Positions 18,731-30,523 of a DNA stretch of 64,000 nt are shown in pieces. Position 1 is the stretch's first letter; every line of letters starts with the position of its first letter. A program made the position numbers and the translations under genes. Source of the DNA: Variovorax sp. J2L1-78. Lineage in GTDB: Bacteria; Pseudomonadota; Gammaproteobacteria; Burkholderiales; Burkholderiaceae_C. The notes beneath the pieces are model-generated. The model saw only the letters and a program-made list of their open reading frames with translations, was not told the origin of the DNA and made no database searches. The stretch lies in the NCBI RefSeq assembly GCF_030317205.1, contig NZ_JASZYB010000001.1:2666001-2730000 (forward strand), in the 5' to 3' direction.

Positions 18731-19366
18731 ATGATCAAGTTGTTCGTCGGCCTGGGGAACCCGGGCCTGGAGTACGAAGCCACGCGGCACAACGCGGGCT
18801 TCTGGTGGATCGATGCGCTGGCACGCGATCTCAAGGTGTCGCTGGCGCCGGAACGCAGCTACCACGGCCTGGCCGCGCGCGCGAACGTCCACGGCCAACC
18901 GGTCTGGCTGCTCGAACCCCAGACCTTCATGAACCTGTCGGGCAAGTCGGTGTCCGCCCTGGCGCGCTTCTTCAAGATCGAGCCGCAGGAAATCCTGGTG
19001 GTGCACGACGAACTCGACGTGGTCCCCGGCCAGGTCAAGCTCAAGTTCGGCGGCAGCCACGCCGGCCACAACGGCCTGCGCGACATCCACGCGCAACTGG
19101 GCACCGCCGACTACTGGCGGCTGCGCATCGGCATCGGCCACCCCGGCGTCAAGGCCGAGGTGGTGAACTGGGTGCTGAAGAAGCCGCTGAAGGAACAGCG
19201 CGAGGCCATCGACGACGCGATCGTCCGCACGCTGCATGCCGTGCCGGCGCTGCTGGCCGGCGAGATGGAGAAGGCCACACTGCAGATCCACACGAGCAAG
19301 CCGCCCCGCCCCAAACCGCCTCGGCGGGAACCGGGCGAGGGCGGCGGCGAGCCCGCCGCCCCTTAG
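18731..19366 (+). CDS. pth: Peptidyl-tRNA hydrolase
   Basis: Cleaves peptidyl-tRNAs released from stalled ribosomes and recycles tRNA. The 211 residues have the catalytic His20 ([10 protein letters not shown]), Asn10 in GLGNPG, Asp93 in [11 protein letters not shown] and the conserved [12 protein letters not shown], all at the E. coli positions or nearly so. The C-terminus carries a Pro/Arg-rich, then Gly-rich extension of about 20 residues ([18 protein letters not shown]) beyond the usual end. Confidence 0.96.
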   Translation: MIKLFVGLGNPGLEYEATRHNAGFWWIDALARDLKVSLAPERSYHGLAARANVHGQPVWLLEPQTFMNLSGKSVSALARFFKIEPQEILVVHDELDVVPGQVKLKFGGSHAGHNGLRDIHAQLGTADYWRLRIGIGHPGVKAEVVNWVLKKPLKEQREAIDDAIVRTLHAVPALLAGEMEKATLQIHTSKPPRPKPPRREPGEGGGEPAAP

Positions 19367-19408
19367 CCAGGGCGGCGCCAACCGGGAAGAAACGAAAGGG
19401 AGCGAAGA

Positions 19409-21149
<1,741 letters not shown>

Positions 21150-21243
21150 GGCCCCCCGGCTTTTCACGCCGCTTCGCGGCATGTAACTCTTCCCCCCGAG
21201 GGGGAGGCTCAGCCCGCCTTGGGGCGGCCCGGCGGCGGCTACC
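21150..21243. repeat. Dispersed GC-rich intergenic repeat, copy A
   Basis: This 94-base stretch between the two permease genes holds the palindrome CCCCCGAGGGGG (21193-21204). Read in reverse complement, its flanks (GCCGCCGGGCCGCCCCAAGG, then TCGGGGGG and a TACA/CACG-like arm) match the copies at 22128-22215 and 44980-45058. It lies inside an operon, ending one base before the next start codon. Confidence 0.8.
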
Positions 21244-22125
21244 ATGAGCGCGCTCCCAACGGCCGTGCCCAGCGCCGCCGCCCTGACGGTGCCCGGTTTC
21301 TGGCGCCGGGCGCTGCACCACCGCAGCTTTGTCATCGGCGCGGTGCTCACACTGCTGCTGCTGCTGGCCGCCACGGTGTCGCTGGTGTGGACGCCGTGGT
21401 CGCCCTACGAGATGGACATGGCGATCAAGCTGCAGAAGCCCAGCGGCTCGCACTGGCTGGGCACCGACCCCTTCGGGCGCGACGTCGCGTCGCTGCTGCT
21501 GGTGGGGGCTCGGGCGTCGATCCTGGTCGGGCTGATCGCGGTGGGCATCGGGCTCACCGTGGGCACCGCGCTGGGCCTGCTCGCAGCGGCGCGACGCGGC
21601 TGGGTCGAAGAAGCGATCATGCGTTTCAGCGACTTCTCGCTGGCCTTCCCCGCGATCCTCTCGGCCATCATGATGACGGCGGTGTTCGGCCCGGGCATCG
21701 TCAATGCAATCGTCGCGATCGGCATCTACAACATCCCGACCTTCGCGCGCATCACGCGCGCCTCGGCCAACGCGATCTGGTCGCGCGAGTACATCGCCGC
21801 CGCGCGCGCCTGCGGCAAGGGTGGCTTCGCCATCACGATGCAGCATGTGCTGCCGAACATTTCGGCGGTGCTGATCGTGCAGATCACCATCCGCTTCGCC
21901 ATCGCCATCCTGGCCGAGGCCGCCCTCTCCTACCTCGGCCTCGGCACGCAACCGCCGCAGCCCTCGTGGGGTCGCATGCTGAGCGAGGCGCAGACGATGA
22001 TGTTCCAGGCACCGCTGCTGGCGGTGTTTCCCGGCCTGGCGATCGCGTTGTCGGTGCTCGGCCTCAATCTCCTGGGCGACGGTCTTCGCGACCTGCTCGA
22101 CCCCCGCTTGGCGAGGGCGCGCTGA
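21244..22125 (+). CDS. ABC importer permease, DppC/OppC type
   Basis: Second membrane subunit, 293 residues. It has an N-terminal membrane helix (about 30-50), the family's LGTDPFGRDVASLLLVGARASILVG after the first periplasmic segment, and an EAA loop SREYIAAARACGKGGFAITMQHVLPNISAV. It ends LSVLGLNLLGDGLRDLLDPRL, a family hallmark. It pairs with the permease upstream and two ATPases downstream. Repeats flank it on both sides. Confidence 0.92.
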   Translation: MSALPTAVPSAAALTVPGFWRRALHHRSFVIGAVLTLLLLLAATVSLVWTPWSPYEMDMAIKLQKPSGSHWLGTDPFGRDVASLLLVGARASILVGLIAVGIGLTVGTALGLLAAARRGWVEEAIMRFSDFSLAFPAILSAIMMTAVFGPGIVNAIVAIGIYNIPTFARITRASANAIWSREYIAAARACGKGGFAITMQHVLPNISAVLIVQITIRFAIAILAEAALSYLGLGTQPPQPSWGRMLSEAQTMMFQAPLLAVFPGLAIALSVLGLNLLGDGLRDLLDPRLARAR

Positions 22126-22127
22126 CC

Positions 22128-22215
22128 CATGAACCCCCACGCTCATCACTTCGTGTATCGCTGCCCCCCGAGGGGGCGCTCAGCGCCCTTCGGGCGGCCG
22201 GGCGGGCGCTGAACC
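22128..22215. repeat. Dispersed GC-rich intergenic repeat, copy B
   Basis: An 88-base copy of the same family as 21150-21243, same orientation, with the core CCCCCGAGGGGG at 22165-22176 and a CACTTCGTGTATCG arm on its left. It fills the gap between the DppC-type permease and the first ATPase gene. Confidence 0.8.
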
Positions 22216-23201
22216 ATGCCACTGCTCGAAGTCAACGACCTCCACATCGGCCTGCAGACCCAGCGCGGCCCGGCCGACGCCGTGCGTGGCATCAGCTTTT
22301 CGCTCGAACGCGGCGAGACCATGGGCATCGTCGGCGAATCAGGCTGCGGCAAGTCGATCACCGTGATGTCGCTCATGGGCCTGCTGCCGGCCAGCGCCAA
22401 GGTCGGCGGCAGCATCCGTTTCGACGGCACCGAACTCGTCGGGCTCGACGAACGCGCGATGTGCGGCATCCGCGGCAACCGCATCGGCATGATCTTCCAA
22501 GAGCCGATGACCGCCCTGAATCCCGTGCACACCATTGCGCGCCAGGTCGGCGAGCCGCTGCGGCTGCACCGCGGGCTGACCGGCGCCGCCGCGCGCAAGG
22601 AAGTGCTCGCGCTGCTCGACCGCGTCGGCATCCCCGATGCAGCCTCGCGGCTCGATGCCTACCCGCACCAGTTCTCCGGCGGCCAGCGCCAGCGCATCGG
22701 CATCGCGATGGCGCTCGCCTGCGGCCCGGACCTGCTGATCGCCGACGAGCCGACGACGGCGCTCGACGTGACGATCCAGAAGCAGATCCTCGACCTGATC
22801 CAGGGCCTGGTGGCCGAGCGCGGCATGGCGCTCATCCTGATCTCGCACGACCTGGGTGTGATCGCGCAGAGCGTGTCGAAGATGCTGGTGATGTACGGCG
22901 GCAGCGTGGTCGAGAGTGGCCCGACCAGTGCGGTCTTCGCCGAACGCGCGCACCCCTACACACAGGGCCTGTTCGCCGCGCGGCCTGCGCTCGGTGCGCG
23001 GCGCGGCGGCCGGCTCGCCACCATCCGCGGCAGCGTGCCCGAGCTGGTCGACCTGCCGCCGGGTTGCCCCTTCGCCGGCCGCTGCGCCTTCACCATCGAC
23101 GACTGCCACACCACGCGGCCCCCGGCCACGCCGCTGCCGCACGGCCACCAGGTGCGCTGCATCCGGCTCGACGCCGTGGCCGCCGCCGCAGGAGCCAGCG
23201 C

Positions 23202-23205
<4 letters not shown>
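22216..23205 (+). CDS. ABC importer ATPase, DppD/OppD type
   Basis: Nucleotide-binding subunit, 329 residues. Walker A is GESGCGKS (40-47), the Q-loop lies in GMIFQEPMTALNP, the ABC signature is FSGGQRQR, and Walker B is LLIADEPTTALD with the H-loop in LISHDLGVI. The C-terminal oligopeptide-transporter extension carries cysteines (GCPFAGRCAFTIDDCHTTRPP) that in relatives bind a 4Fe-4S cluster. It overlaps the next ATPase gene by four bases. Confidence 0.94.
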
Positions 23206-24029
<824 letters not shown>

Positions 24030-24094
24030 TCACGCCTGATCGCGCTTGCTATAACGTCCCCCGTCTTCCTTCCGCCCTTTCCAGGAGCCTGACC

Positions 24095-25585
24095 ATGTTG
24101 AAACGCCGCACCGTTCTCACCGCTTCCGCCGCCACCGCGCTCGCCTCGGCCCTCCCCTCGCTGGCGTTCGCGCAAAGCCGCAAGGACGCGATGGTGTTGG
24201 GCATGACGCTGGAGCCGACCGGCCTCGACCCGACGGTAGCCGCCGCCGTGTCGATCAGCGAAGTCACGCTCTACAACATCTACGAGACGCTGACCAAGAT
24301 CAACGCCGACGGCAGCGTGACGCCGCTCCTGGCCGAGAGCTGGGACATCTCGCCCGACCTGAAGACCTACACCTTCCGACTGCGCAAGGGCGTGAAGTTC
24401 CAGAACGGCGAGCCCTTCAATGCCCAGACGGTGAAGTTCGCCTTCGAGCGCGCCGGCGGCGAGAAGAGCGTCAACAAGGACAAGCGCACCTTCGCCAACC
24501 TCGGCGTGCAGGTGATCGACGACTACACGGTCGTGCTGCTGAACAAGGAAATCGACCCGGACTTCCCCTTCGTGCTCGGCCAGGCCACCTCCATCATCGT
24601 CGAGCCCAAGAGCGCCGATACGAACGCCACCAAGCCGATCGGCACCGGCCCCTACAAGCTCGATACCTACAACAAGGGGGCGTCGCTCACGCTGAGCAAG
24701 TGGGACGGCTTCCGCAACCCGGGCCAGGCCAAGATCAACAAGATCACCTTCCGCTTCATCTCCGACCCGGCCGCGCAGGCCGCCTCGCTGCTGGCCGGCG
24801 ATGTCGACGTGTTCCCGCGCGCGGCCACCCGCATCGTGGCGCAGTTCAAGGCCAATCCGCAGTTCCAGACCATCCTGGCCGGCTCGCGCGGCAAGACCAT
24901 CCTGGCCATCAACAACGCCAAGAAGCCGCTCGACGACGTGCGGGTGCGCCGTGCCATCCTGGCCGCGCTCGACCGCAAGGCCATCATCGAAGGTGCAGCC
25001 GACGGCTTCGGCACGCCCATCGGCAGCCACTACGTGCCCGGTGCGCCCGGCTACGTCGACACCACCGGCGTGAACCCCTTCGACATCGAGAAGGCCAAGA
25101 AGCTCATGGCCGAAGCCGGCGTGAAGACGCCGCTCGAACTGACGATGACGCTGCCGCCGCCGCCCTACGCCCGCCAGGGCGGCGAGATGGTCGTGGCCCA
25201 GCTCGCCAAGATCGGCATCGTGGTGAAGGTGCAGAACGTCGAGTGGGCGCAGTGGCTCAGCGGCACCTACGGCAACAAGAACTACGACCTGTCGATCGTG
25301 TCGCACGTCGAGCCCTTCGACCTGGGCAACTACGCCAAGTCCGACTACTACTGGGGCTACCAGTCGAAGCCCTTCGTGGCGCTGTTCGACAAGATCAAGA
25401 ACACCGGCAACATCGCCGAGCGCAACAAGCTGCTCGGCGACGCGCAGAAGATGCTGGCCGCTGACGCGGCCAACGGCTTCCTGTTCCAGCCGCAGTTCCC
25501 GACCATCGCGAAGAAGAACGTGAAGGGGCTGTGGAAGGAACTGCCGATCTTCGCGAACGACCTGTCGGCCCTCTCCTGGGGGTGA
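24095..25585 (+). CDS. ABC importer periplasmic substrate-binding protein (SBP family 5)
   Basis: 496-residue solute receptor for the importer encoded just upstream. ATG 24095 has an AGGAG ahead of it, and the protein starts with a twin-arginine-like signal (KRRTVLTASAATALASALPSLAFAQ). The body has the SBP_bac_5 landmarks: LDPTVAAAVSISEVTLYNIYETL, LTYTFRLRKGVKF-type sequence, KPIGTGPYKL, and VRRAILAALDRKAII. Cluster-C binding proteins take peptides, nickel, opines, haem or glutathione; the specific ligand cannot be read from this sequence. It is the last gene of the operon and is followed by repeat copy C. Confidence 0.92.
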   Translation: MLKRRTVLTASAATALASALPSLAFAQSRKDAMVLGMTLEPTGLDPTVAAAVSISEVTLYNIYETLTKINADGSVTPLLAESWDISPDLKTYTFRLRKGVKFQNGEPFNAQTVKFAFERAGGEKSVNKDKRTFANLGVQVIDDYTVVLLNKEIDPDFPFVLGQATSIIVEPKSADTNATKPIGTGPYKLDTYNKGASLTLSKWDGFRNPGQAKINKITFRFISDPAAQAASLLAGDVDVFPRAATRIVAQFKANPQFQTILAGSRGKTILAINNAKKPLDDVRVRRAILAALDRKAIIEGAADGFGTPIGSHYVPGAPGYVDTTGVNPFDIEKAKKLMAEAGVKTPLELTMTLPPPPYARQGGEMVVAQLAKIGIVVKVQNVEWAQWLSGTYGNKNYDLSIVSHVEPFDLGNYAKSDYYWGYQSKPFVALFDKIKNTGNIAERNKLLGDAQKMLAADAANGFLFQPQFPTIAKKNVKGLWKELPIFANDLSALSWG

Positions 25586-25586
25586 A

Positions 25587-25735
25587 ATGGACCGCCCCCG
25601 AAGCGGCGCACTGCGTGTCGCCGCTTCCCCCTCGAGGGGGCGCACCCGGCGGACCGGCTGAGCCGGTTCCGCGGGTGCTCTGGCCTCGGTCGGGCCGGTT
25701 TCATCGGCTGCGGTGACGTGTGGCGCTGCGGAACA
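25587..25735. repeat. Dispersed GC-rich intergenic repeat, copy C
   Basis: About 149 bases after the binding-protein gene. It has a CCCCCGAAGCGGCGCACTGCG left arm, the palindrome CCCCC-TCGA-GGGGG (25627-25640), the hairpin-forming ACCGGCTGAGCCGGT, and a right arm ending GGCCGGTTTCATCGGCTGCGG. Left and right arms recur at 33516-33732. The hairpins may also end transcription of the importer operon. Confidence 0.8.
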
Positions 25736-25755
25736 CTGAAAAGGTGTGAAGAGGC

Positions 25756-26610
25756 TCAGGCGAACTGCGCCACCAGCAGTTCGCGCGCCCGTGCCACGAA
25801 GTCGCTTTCGCCCTGTCGGGCCGGGAGCACATGGAAAGCGACACGCGGCAGCGCCGGCAACCCGGCCAGCCGCAGCGGCACCACACCGTCGCACAACGCC
25901 GATTCGTTGAGGCAGGCCACGCCCAGGCCCGCGGCCAATGCGGACTGCAGGCCGGCCACGCCCGACGCGACATGCGCCACCTCGTAAGGCACGCGCCGCT
26001 GCCGCAGCAGCTTCACGGTGAACTGGTGCAGCGCGCAGGTGTCGGGCAGCACCAGCAGCCGCAGCGGTGTGCCCTTTTGCCATGACAGGCCTCGCGCACC
26101 CATCCAGACCAGGGCCTCGCGGCGCAGCACCGCGCCGCGCGCCACGGCGGCTGTGTCGGCGATGCGCATCGCCACGCCGACATCGACCTCGCCGCGCGCA
26201 TACGCGGCTTCGACGTCGCCGCTTTTCATGACGCTCACATGCAGGCGCACCTGCGGGTAGCGCTCGCCCAATCGCGCCAGCAGGCCCGCGAGTTCGGCCG
26301 GCCGGAAATAGTCGGTGACGGCCAGGCGCAACGTGCCCTGCAGCTGTTCGTCGCGCATGTCACGGTAAGCCGTCTCGCTGAGCGCGAGGATGGCACGCGC
26401 ATGGTCCAGGAGGCGCGCGCCGGCCTCCGTCACCGCCACGCCCGCCTTGCTGCGGGTGAACAGCGACCGGCCGGCGCGCTCCTCCAGCTTGCGCACCTGC
26501 TCGCTGACCGAGGATTGCGAGAGGAAGACGCGGGGTGCCGCCGCCGTGAGGCTGCCGGCTTCGGCGACAGCCACGAAGGTGCGCAGCTGCTCGATGTCGA
26601 AGGTTGCCAT
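25756..26610 (-). CDS. LysR-family transcriptional regulator
   Basis: 284 residues from MATFDIEQLRTFVAV (an in-frame Met three codons upstream is also possible). The N-terminal winged helix-turn-helix spans about residues 5-65 (AGSLTAAAPRVFLSQSSVSEQVRKLEE), followed by the linker helix. The effector-binding domain resembles the periplasmic-binding-protein fold. It is divergent from the tautomerase gene at 26717 and shares a palindrome with it at 26625-26637. It probably regulates that gene and possibly the TTC38-like gene after it. The effector is unknown. Confidence 0.9.
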   Translation of the reverse strand: MATFDIEQLRTFVAVAEAGSLTAAAPRVFLSQSSVSEQVRKLEERAGRSLFTRSKAGVAVTEAGARLLDHARAILALSETAYRDMRDEQLQGTLRLAVTDYFRPAELAGLLARLGERYPQVRLHVSVMKSGDVEAAYARGEVDVGVAMRIADTAAVARGAVLRREALVWMGARGLSWQKGTPLRLLVLPDTCALHQFTVKLLRQRRVPYEVAHVASGVAGLQSALAAGLGVACLNESALCDGVVPLRLAGLPALPRVAFHVLPARQGESDFVARARELLVAQFA

Positions 26611-26624
26611 TGAATCCACCCGAT

Positions 26625-26637
26625 ATTCCGATGGAAT
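26625..26637. promoter_or_regulatory. Candidate LysR operator
   Basis: ATTCC-GAT-GGAAT is a perfect dyad that fits the T-N11-A rule when the flanking base is included. It sits 15 bases from the LysR start and 80 bases from the divergent tautomerase start. An overlapping dyad GATGGA-A-TCCATC spans 26630-26642. Confidence 0.5.
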
Positions 26638-26716
26638 CCATCTTATCTTCCCGCTTTTCCGATGGCGTTCAACGACGAAGAATCACCCTCATTCATTCGC
26701 CATCCCAGGAGCCGCC

Positions 26717-27115
26717 ATGCCACACATCGTCCTTCACCTCTCCGGCGCACCCGATGCCACCCGGACCCGCCAGGCGGTCGATGCCGTGGTGCGTCTGACG
26801 CAGTCGGTGCTCGACAAGAAGCTGCCGGTGATCGCCGTCGCGGTGCAGCACATCGCCGCCGACCAGTGGTTCATCGGCGGCGAGACGCTGGCCTCGCTCG
26901 GCCGCAGCGCCTTCCAGCTCGACATCAGCATCACCGACGAGACCAACACCAAGGCCGAGAAGGCGCGCTACTTGCGGGAGGTGCACGCGGCCATGGCGGC
27001 GCTGCTGCCCGACCTGCACGAGGTGTCGTACGTCCACGTGATCGACGCGCGGGCTGCCGCCTATGGCTATGGCGGGCTGACGCAGGAGCACCGCCACCAG
27101 CAGGCCGGCGTGTAG
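26717..27115 (+). CDS. 4-oxalocrotonate tautomerase-family protein
   Basis: 132 residues beginning M-P-H-I-V, so the mature protein starts with Pro1, the catalytic base of the tautomerase superfamily. It is about twice the 62-residue length of classical 4-OT, as in the fused or dimer-type members. Two beta-alpha-beta units can be made out (residues 1-60 and 60-120). Substrates in this family are enols of 2-oxo acids; the one used here is unknown. It is divergent from a LysR gene, with the TTC38-like gene 30 bases downstream. Confidence 0.78.
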   Translation: MPHIVLHLSGAPDATRTRQAVDAVVRLTQSVLDKKLPVIAVAVQHIAADQWFIGGETLASLGRSAFQLDISITDETNTKAEKARYLREVHAAMAALLPDLHEVSYVHVIDARAAAYGYGGLTQEHRHQQAGV

Positions 27116-27145
27116 CGTCGACGGGCGCGGCGAGAGCGTGGCACC

Positions 27146-28528
27146 ATGGCAGGAGCCACTACCTTCGAGGACCTTTCTGTGAGCGCAGCGCCCCGCCCCT
27201 TGACCGACATCCTCGGCAACGCCGTCACGCTCGATGAGCCCGCTAGCCTGACGGCGGTCGACGACTTCGTCGGCGGCTTCATCGCCTGCGAGGCGCGCGC
27301 CGCGAACGTGCTCCAGGCCGCCGAAGACACCAGCCCGCTGGTGCAGGCCTGCTGCGCCGCGCTGCACATGTTCGCCGAATCGCGCGAGGGTGCACCGAAC
27401 GCGCGGCCCTTCATCGCCCGCGCAAAAGAGGGCGCGTCACGTGGGACGGCACGCGAGCAGCGCTTCATCGCGGCCGTCGCCGCCTGGATCGACGGCGACA
27501 TCGACGGCGCGATCGCCTTGCACGAAGAACAGGCGCAGGCGCATCCGCGTGACCTGGTGTCGGTGAAGCTCGGCCAGTACCACTGCTTCAACCGCGGCGA
27601 CGGGCCCGGCATGCTGCGGCTCGCCCTGGCCGCCCTGCCGCACGCGGCCGATGTACCCTACCTGCACGGCATGGCGGCCTTCGGCCACGAGCAGTGCCAC
27701 CGCATGCGCGAGGCCGAGGCCAGCGCGCGACGCGCCATCGCGATGTGCCGCAAGGAACCCTGGGCGCACCATGCGCTGGGCCATGTCATGCTGACCGAAG
27801 GCCGACTGTCGGAGGGCCTGGATTTCCTGCGCAGCGTGAGCGACACCTGGACCGGCCTCAACTCCTTCATGGTCACGCACAACTGGTGGCACGTGGCGCT
27901 GTTCCTCATCGACCTGGGCCACGAGGCCGAAGCGCTGGCCGTGTACGACCGCGAAGTCTGGGGCGTGGTGCCCGACTACACGCAGGACCAGATCGGCGCC
28001 GTGTCGCTGTTGGCGCGCTTCGAGCTGGCCGGCATCGACGTCGGCGCGCGCTGGCAGGACGTGGCGCAGCGTCTGATCACCCGACTGGACGACCATGTGC
28101 TGCCCTTTCTCGACCTGCAGTACCTCTATGGCCTGGCGCGTGCCGGCCGGCCGGAAGCCGACGTGCTGCTGCAGCGCATCGAGGCCTTTGCCCCGACGGC
28201 GCCCGCCGGGGCACGCGATGCGTGGGTGCGCGTCTGCGTCCCGGCCGCACACGGGCTGCTGGCCCATGCGCGCGGCGACATGGACGGCGCCATCGCCGGG
28301 CTGGGCCTGGCCCTGCCGCGCCTCATCGAGATCGGCGGCAGCCATGCGCAGCGCGACCTGTTCGAGCAGGTCCACCTCGACGCACTGGTGCGTCGCGGCT
28401 CCGAGCGCACGCTGGGCGCGGCGCAGGGCCTGCTGCAGCAGCAGGTCAACGGCCAGCCCGAATCGCGGCGGCTCAAGCGCCAGCTCGACCGCGTGTACGC
28501 CGGCCTGCGCCTGCCGGCCGCGAACTGA
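27146..28528 (+). CDS. TTC38-like tetratricopeptide-repeat protein
   Basis: 460 residues of mostly alpha-helical repeats resembling the TTC38 family, which occurs in animals and scattered bacteria. Recognisable blocks are YLHGMAAFGHEQCHRMREAEASARRAI, PWAHHALGHVMLTEGR and the family's THNWWHVALFLIDLGH. There is no signal peptide, so it is cytosolic. A GTG at 27179 is an alternative start. The family has no established biochemical role. The gene may be cotranscribed with the tautomerase. Confidence 0.8.
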   Translation: MAGATTFEDLSVSAAPRPLTDILGNAVTLDEPASLTAVDDFVGGFIACEARAANVLQAAEDTSPLVQACCAALHMFAESREGAPNARPFIARAKEGASRGTAREQRFIAAVAAWIDGDIDGAIALHEEQAQAHPRDLVSVKLGQYHCFNRGDGPGMLRLALAALPHAADVPYLHGMAAFGHEQCHRMREAEASARRAIAMCRKEPWAHHALGHVMLTEGRLSEGLDFLRSVSDTWTGLNSFMVTHNWWHVALFLIDLGHEAEALAVYDREVWGVVPDYTQDQIGAVSLLARFELAGIDVGARWQDVAQRLITRLDDHVLPFLDLQYLYGLARAGRPEADVLLQRIEAFAPTAPAGARDAWVRVCVPAAHGLLAHARGDMDGAIAGLGLALPRLIEIGGSHAQRDLFEQVHLDALVRRGSERTLGAAQGLLQQQVNGQPESRRLKRQLDRVYAGLRLPAAN

Positions 28529-28576
28529 CGCGTACCATCCGACGCCGCGCCAGTCCCGCCCTTTCCGTTCAAGTCC

Positions 28577-29272
28577 ATGACCCCGCACTACACCGAAGCG
28601 ACCACCGCCTACTGGCAGCAGTTGATCGAGCCCGATCAGGTCGCCCACCCCGCGGCGCCCTGGCGCTACGGTTATCCCGCTCGCCTGCCCGATGGCCGCG
28701 TGCTGATGCTGCCGATCCGCCAGCTCGCGAGCGAGCCGACGCAGGCGGTCGCCTCGCTGATCTGCAACCAGGCCTCGCTCGAGGTCATCGAGACGCTGGG
28801 CCGCATGCTGGCCGACAAGCTGGCGCCGCTGAAGCCCGACGTGGTCATCGGCATCCCGACGCTGGGCCTGACCTTCGCGCCCGTGGTCGCCCGCCACCTG
28901 GGCCACACGCGCTACGTGCCGATGGGCTATTCGCGCAAGTTCTGGTACGACGAGGCGCTCTCGGGCGCCGTGCAGTCCATCACCACGCCCACGGCCGGCA
29001 AGCGCGTCTACCTCGACCCGAACCTGCTGCCGCTGGTGCAGGGCAAGCGCGTGGTGCTGGTCGACGACGCGGTCAGCAGCGGCAGCACGCTGAAGGCGCC
29101 GTGGACGCTGATCGAGTCGCTCCGTGCCGAGGTGCTGGCCTGCGGCGTGGCGATGCTGCAGGGCGAGCGCTGGCAGCAGACGCTGGGCGCCGAACGCGCC
29201 GCGCGCCTGATCGGCGTGTTCCACAGCCCGCTGCTGCAGGCAGTGCCCGAGGGCTGGGTCGAGCGCGCCTGA
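28577..29272 (+). CDS. Phosphoribosyltransferase-family protein
   Basis: 231 residues with a type I PRTase core. The PRPP loop is VVLVDDAVSSGST (159-171), preceded by VVIGIPTLGLTFAPVVARHLG, which resembles the GxxxG/flexible-hood region of adenine or xanthine PRTases. The substrate base is unclear. It lies 48 bases after the TTC38-like gene and is followed by the RutB-like/ABC cluster, whose product could be related to nucleobases; that link is inference. Confidence 0.85.
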   Translation: MTPHYTEATTAYWQQLIEPDQVAHPAAPWRYGYPARLPDGRVLMLPIRQLASEPTQAVASLICNQASLEVIETLGRMLADKLAPLKPDVVIGIPTLGLTFAPVVARHLGHTRYVPMGYSRKFWYDEALSGAVQSITTPTAGKRVYLDPNLLPLVQGKRVVLVDDAVSSGSTLKAPWTLIESLRAEVLACGVAMLQGERWQQTLGAERAARLIGVFHSPLLQAVPEGWVERA

Positions 29273-29342
29273 CCGACCGGCGACTCGCCGGCTTGGTACG
29301 CAACCTGCTTACGGCAGGGCATCACGTTAGCGTATCTGGTTT

Positions 29343-29350
29343 CGTATACG
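29343..29350. promoter_or_regulatory. Candidate GntR/FadR-type operator
   Basis: TTT-CGTATACG-TTT contains the GTA-TAC core of FadR-subfamily operators. It lies 55 bases ahead of the binding-protein gene of a cluster that ends with its own GntR regulator. A related GTAT half-site precedes it at 29332. The 132-base gap 29273-29404 holds no gene. Confidence 0.4.
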
Positions 29351-29404
29351 TTTTGGTGCATCGCGGGGCCTGCGCGCGATGGGCCGCCGCATTCTGGAGT
29401 TTTC

Positions 29405-30523
29405 ATGCACCCCATCCGTTCGTCCGCCCTGCCCGCCACCCTGTCGCGCCGTCGCCTCCTGCAGGCGGCGGGTGCCACCGCCGCCTGCAGCCTGATCGCC
29501 GCGCCGGCCTTCGCGCAGACGCGCGCCATCAGCCTCACGCTGCCCTGGGTGGTGAACGGCTCCAACTACTGGCCGATGGTCGGCAAGGAACTGGGCTACT
29601 TCAAGAAGCGCGGCATCGACCTGACCGTCTCGCGCGGCAACGGCTCGGTGGCGGCCGCCCAGGCCGTGGCCAACAAGCAGTTCGACCTGGGCGTGGTCTT
29701 CTTCGGCGGCACGCTGGTGAACATGGCGCGCGGCCTGCCGCTGCAGGCGCTGGCCACCGTCGGCTATGACGCGCTGATGGGCAACCTGGTGCTGGAAGAT
29801 TCGCCGATCCGCGGCCCGAAGGACTTCGAAGGCAAGCGCGTCGGCACCGTCGCCACCTCGGCCGAATCGCCCTACTGGACCGCCTACGCGGCCAAGACCG
29901 GCATCGACCTGACCAAGGTCACGCGGCAGCAGCTCGACGCCCGCCTGATCGAGCGCGCGCTGATGGACAAGCAGGTCGACGCGATCACCGCCATCGGTTC
30001 GTCGAGCATCCCGGTGCTCGACTCGCTGGGCGTGAAGACGCGCTTCATCCCGTGGGCCAATGCAGGCGTGCAGCTGTACGCCGCGCAAGTCATCGCCCGC
30101 CGCGAGACCATCGATGCCGACGCCGGCCTGTGCCAGGCGATGGTCGACGGCATCCTCGAATCGGTCGTCTACACGCTGAAGAACCCGCAGGCGTCGCTCG
30201 AGATCCTCTACAAGGCGCAGCCCGAGATCGCGATGGCCAAGGGCGGCAAGGAAAACGCCGTCATCTCCCAGGGCCTGGCGCAGGCCACCATGGTCGCGCC
30301 CGAAGCCATGCAGAACGGCATGGGCTACAGCAGCATCCCGACGCTGGCCAGCATGATTTCGCTGGCCGCCAAGGCCGGCGCGCTCACCGCCGACGCCAAG
30401 CCGCTGCGCCCCGAAGACCTGGCAACCAACCGCTTCGTCGGCAAGATCAAGCTGAGCGCCGCCGAGTGGGACGCCATCAAGAAGAACGTCGCGCCGTACA
30501 ACAAGATGCTCGGAATCGCCTGA
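29405..30523 (+). CDS. ABC importer substrate-binding protein, NMT1/SsuA type
   Basis: 372 residues. The N-terminus has a twin-arginine motif (SRRRLLQAAGATAA) before a hydrophobic stretch ending AFAQ, so Tat export is likely. The mature part follows the nitrate/taurine/thiamine-precursor receptor pattern: LTLPWVVNGSNYWPMVGKELGYFKKRGIDLTV, AVANKQFDLGVVFFGG, and GKRVGTVATSAESPYW. Its stop overlaps the start of the RutB-like gene (TGATG). The ligand may be a pyrimidine-derived or ureide compound, from the coupled hydrolase; that is inference. Confidence 0.9.
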   Translation: MHPIRSSALPATLSRRRLLQAAGATAACSLIAAPAFAQTRAISLTLPWVVNGSNYWPMVGKELGYFKKRGIDLTVSRGNGSVAAAQAVANKQFDLGVVFFGGTLVNMARGLPLQALATVGYDALMGNLVLEDSPIRGPKDFEGKRVGTVATSAESPYWTAYAAKTGIDLTKVTRQQLDARLIERALMDKQVDAITAIGSSSIPVLDSLGVKTRFIPWANAGVQLYAAQVIARRETIDADAGLCQAMVDGILESVVYTLKNPQASLEILYKAQPEIAMAKGGKENAVISQGLAQATMVAPEAMQNGMGYSSIPTLASMISLAAKAGALTADAKPLRPEDLATNRFVGKIKLSAAEWDAIKKNVAPYNKMLGIA

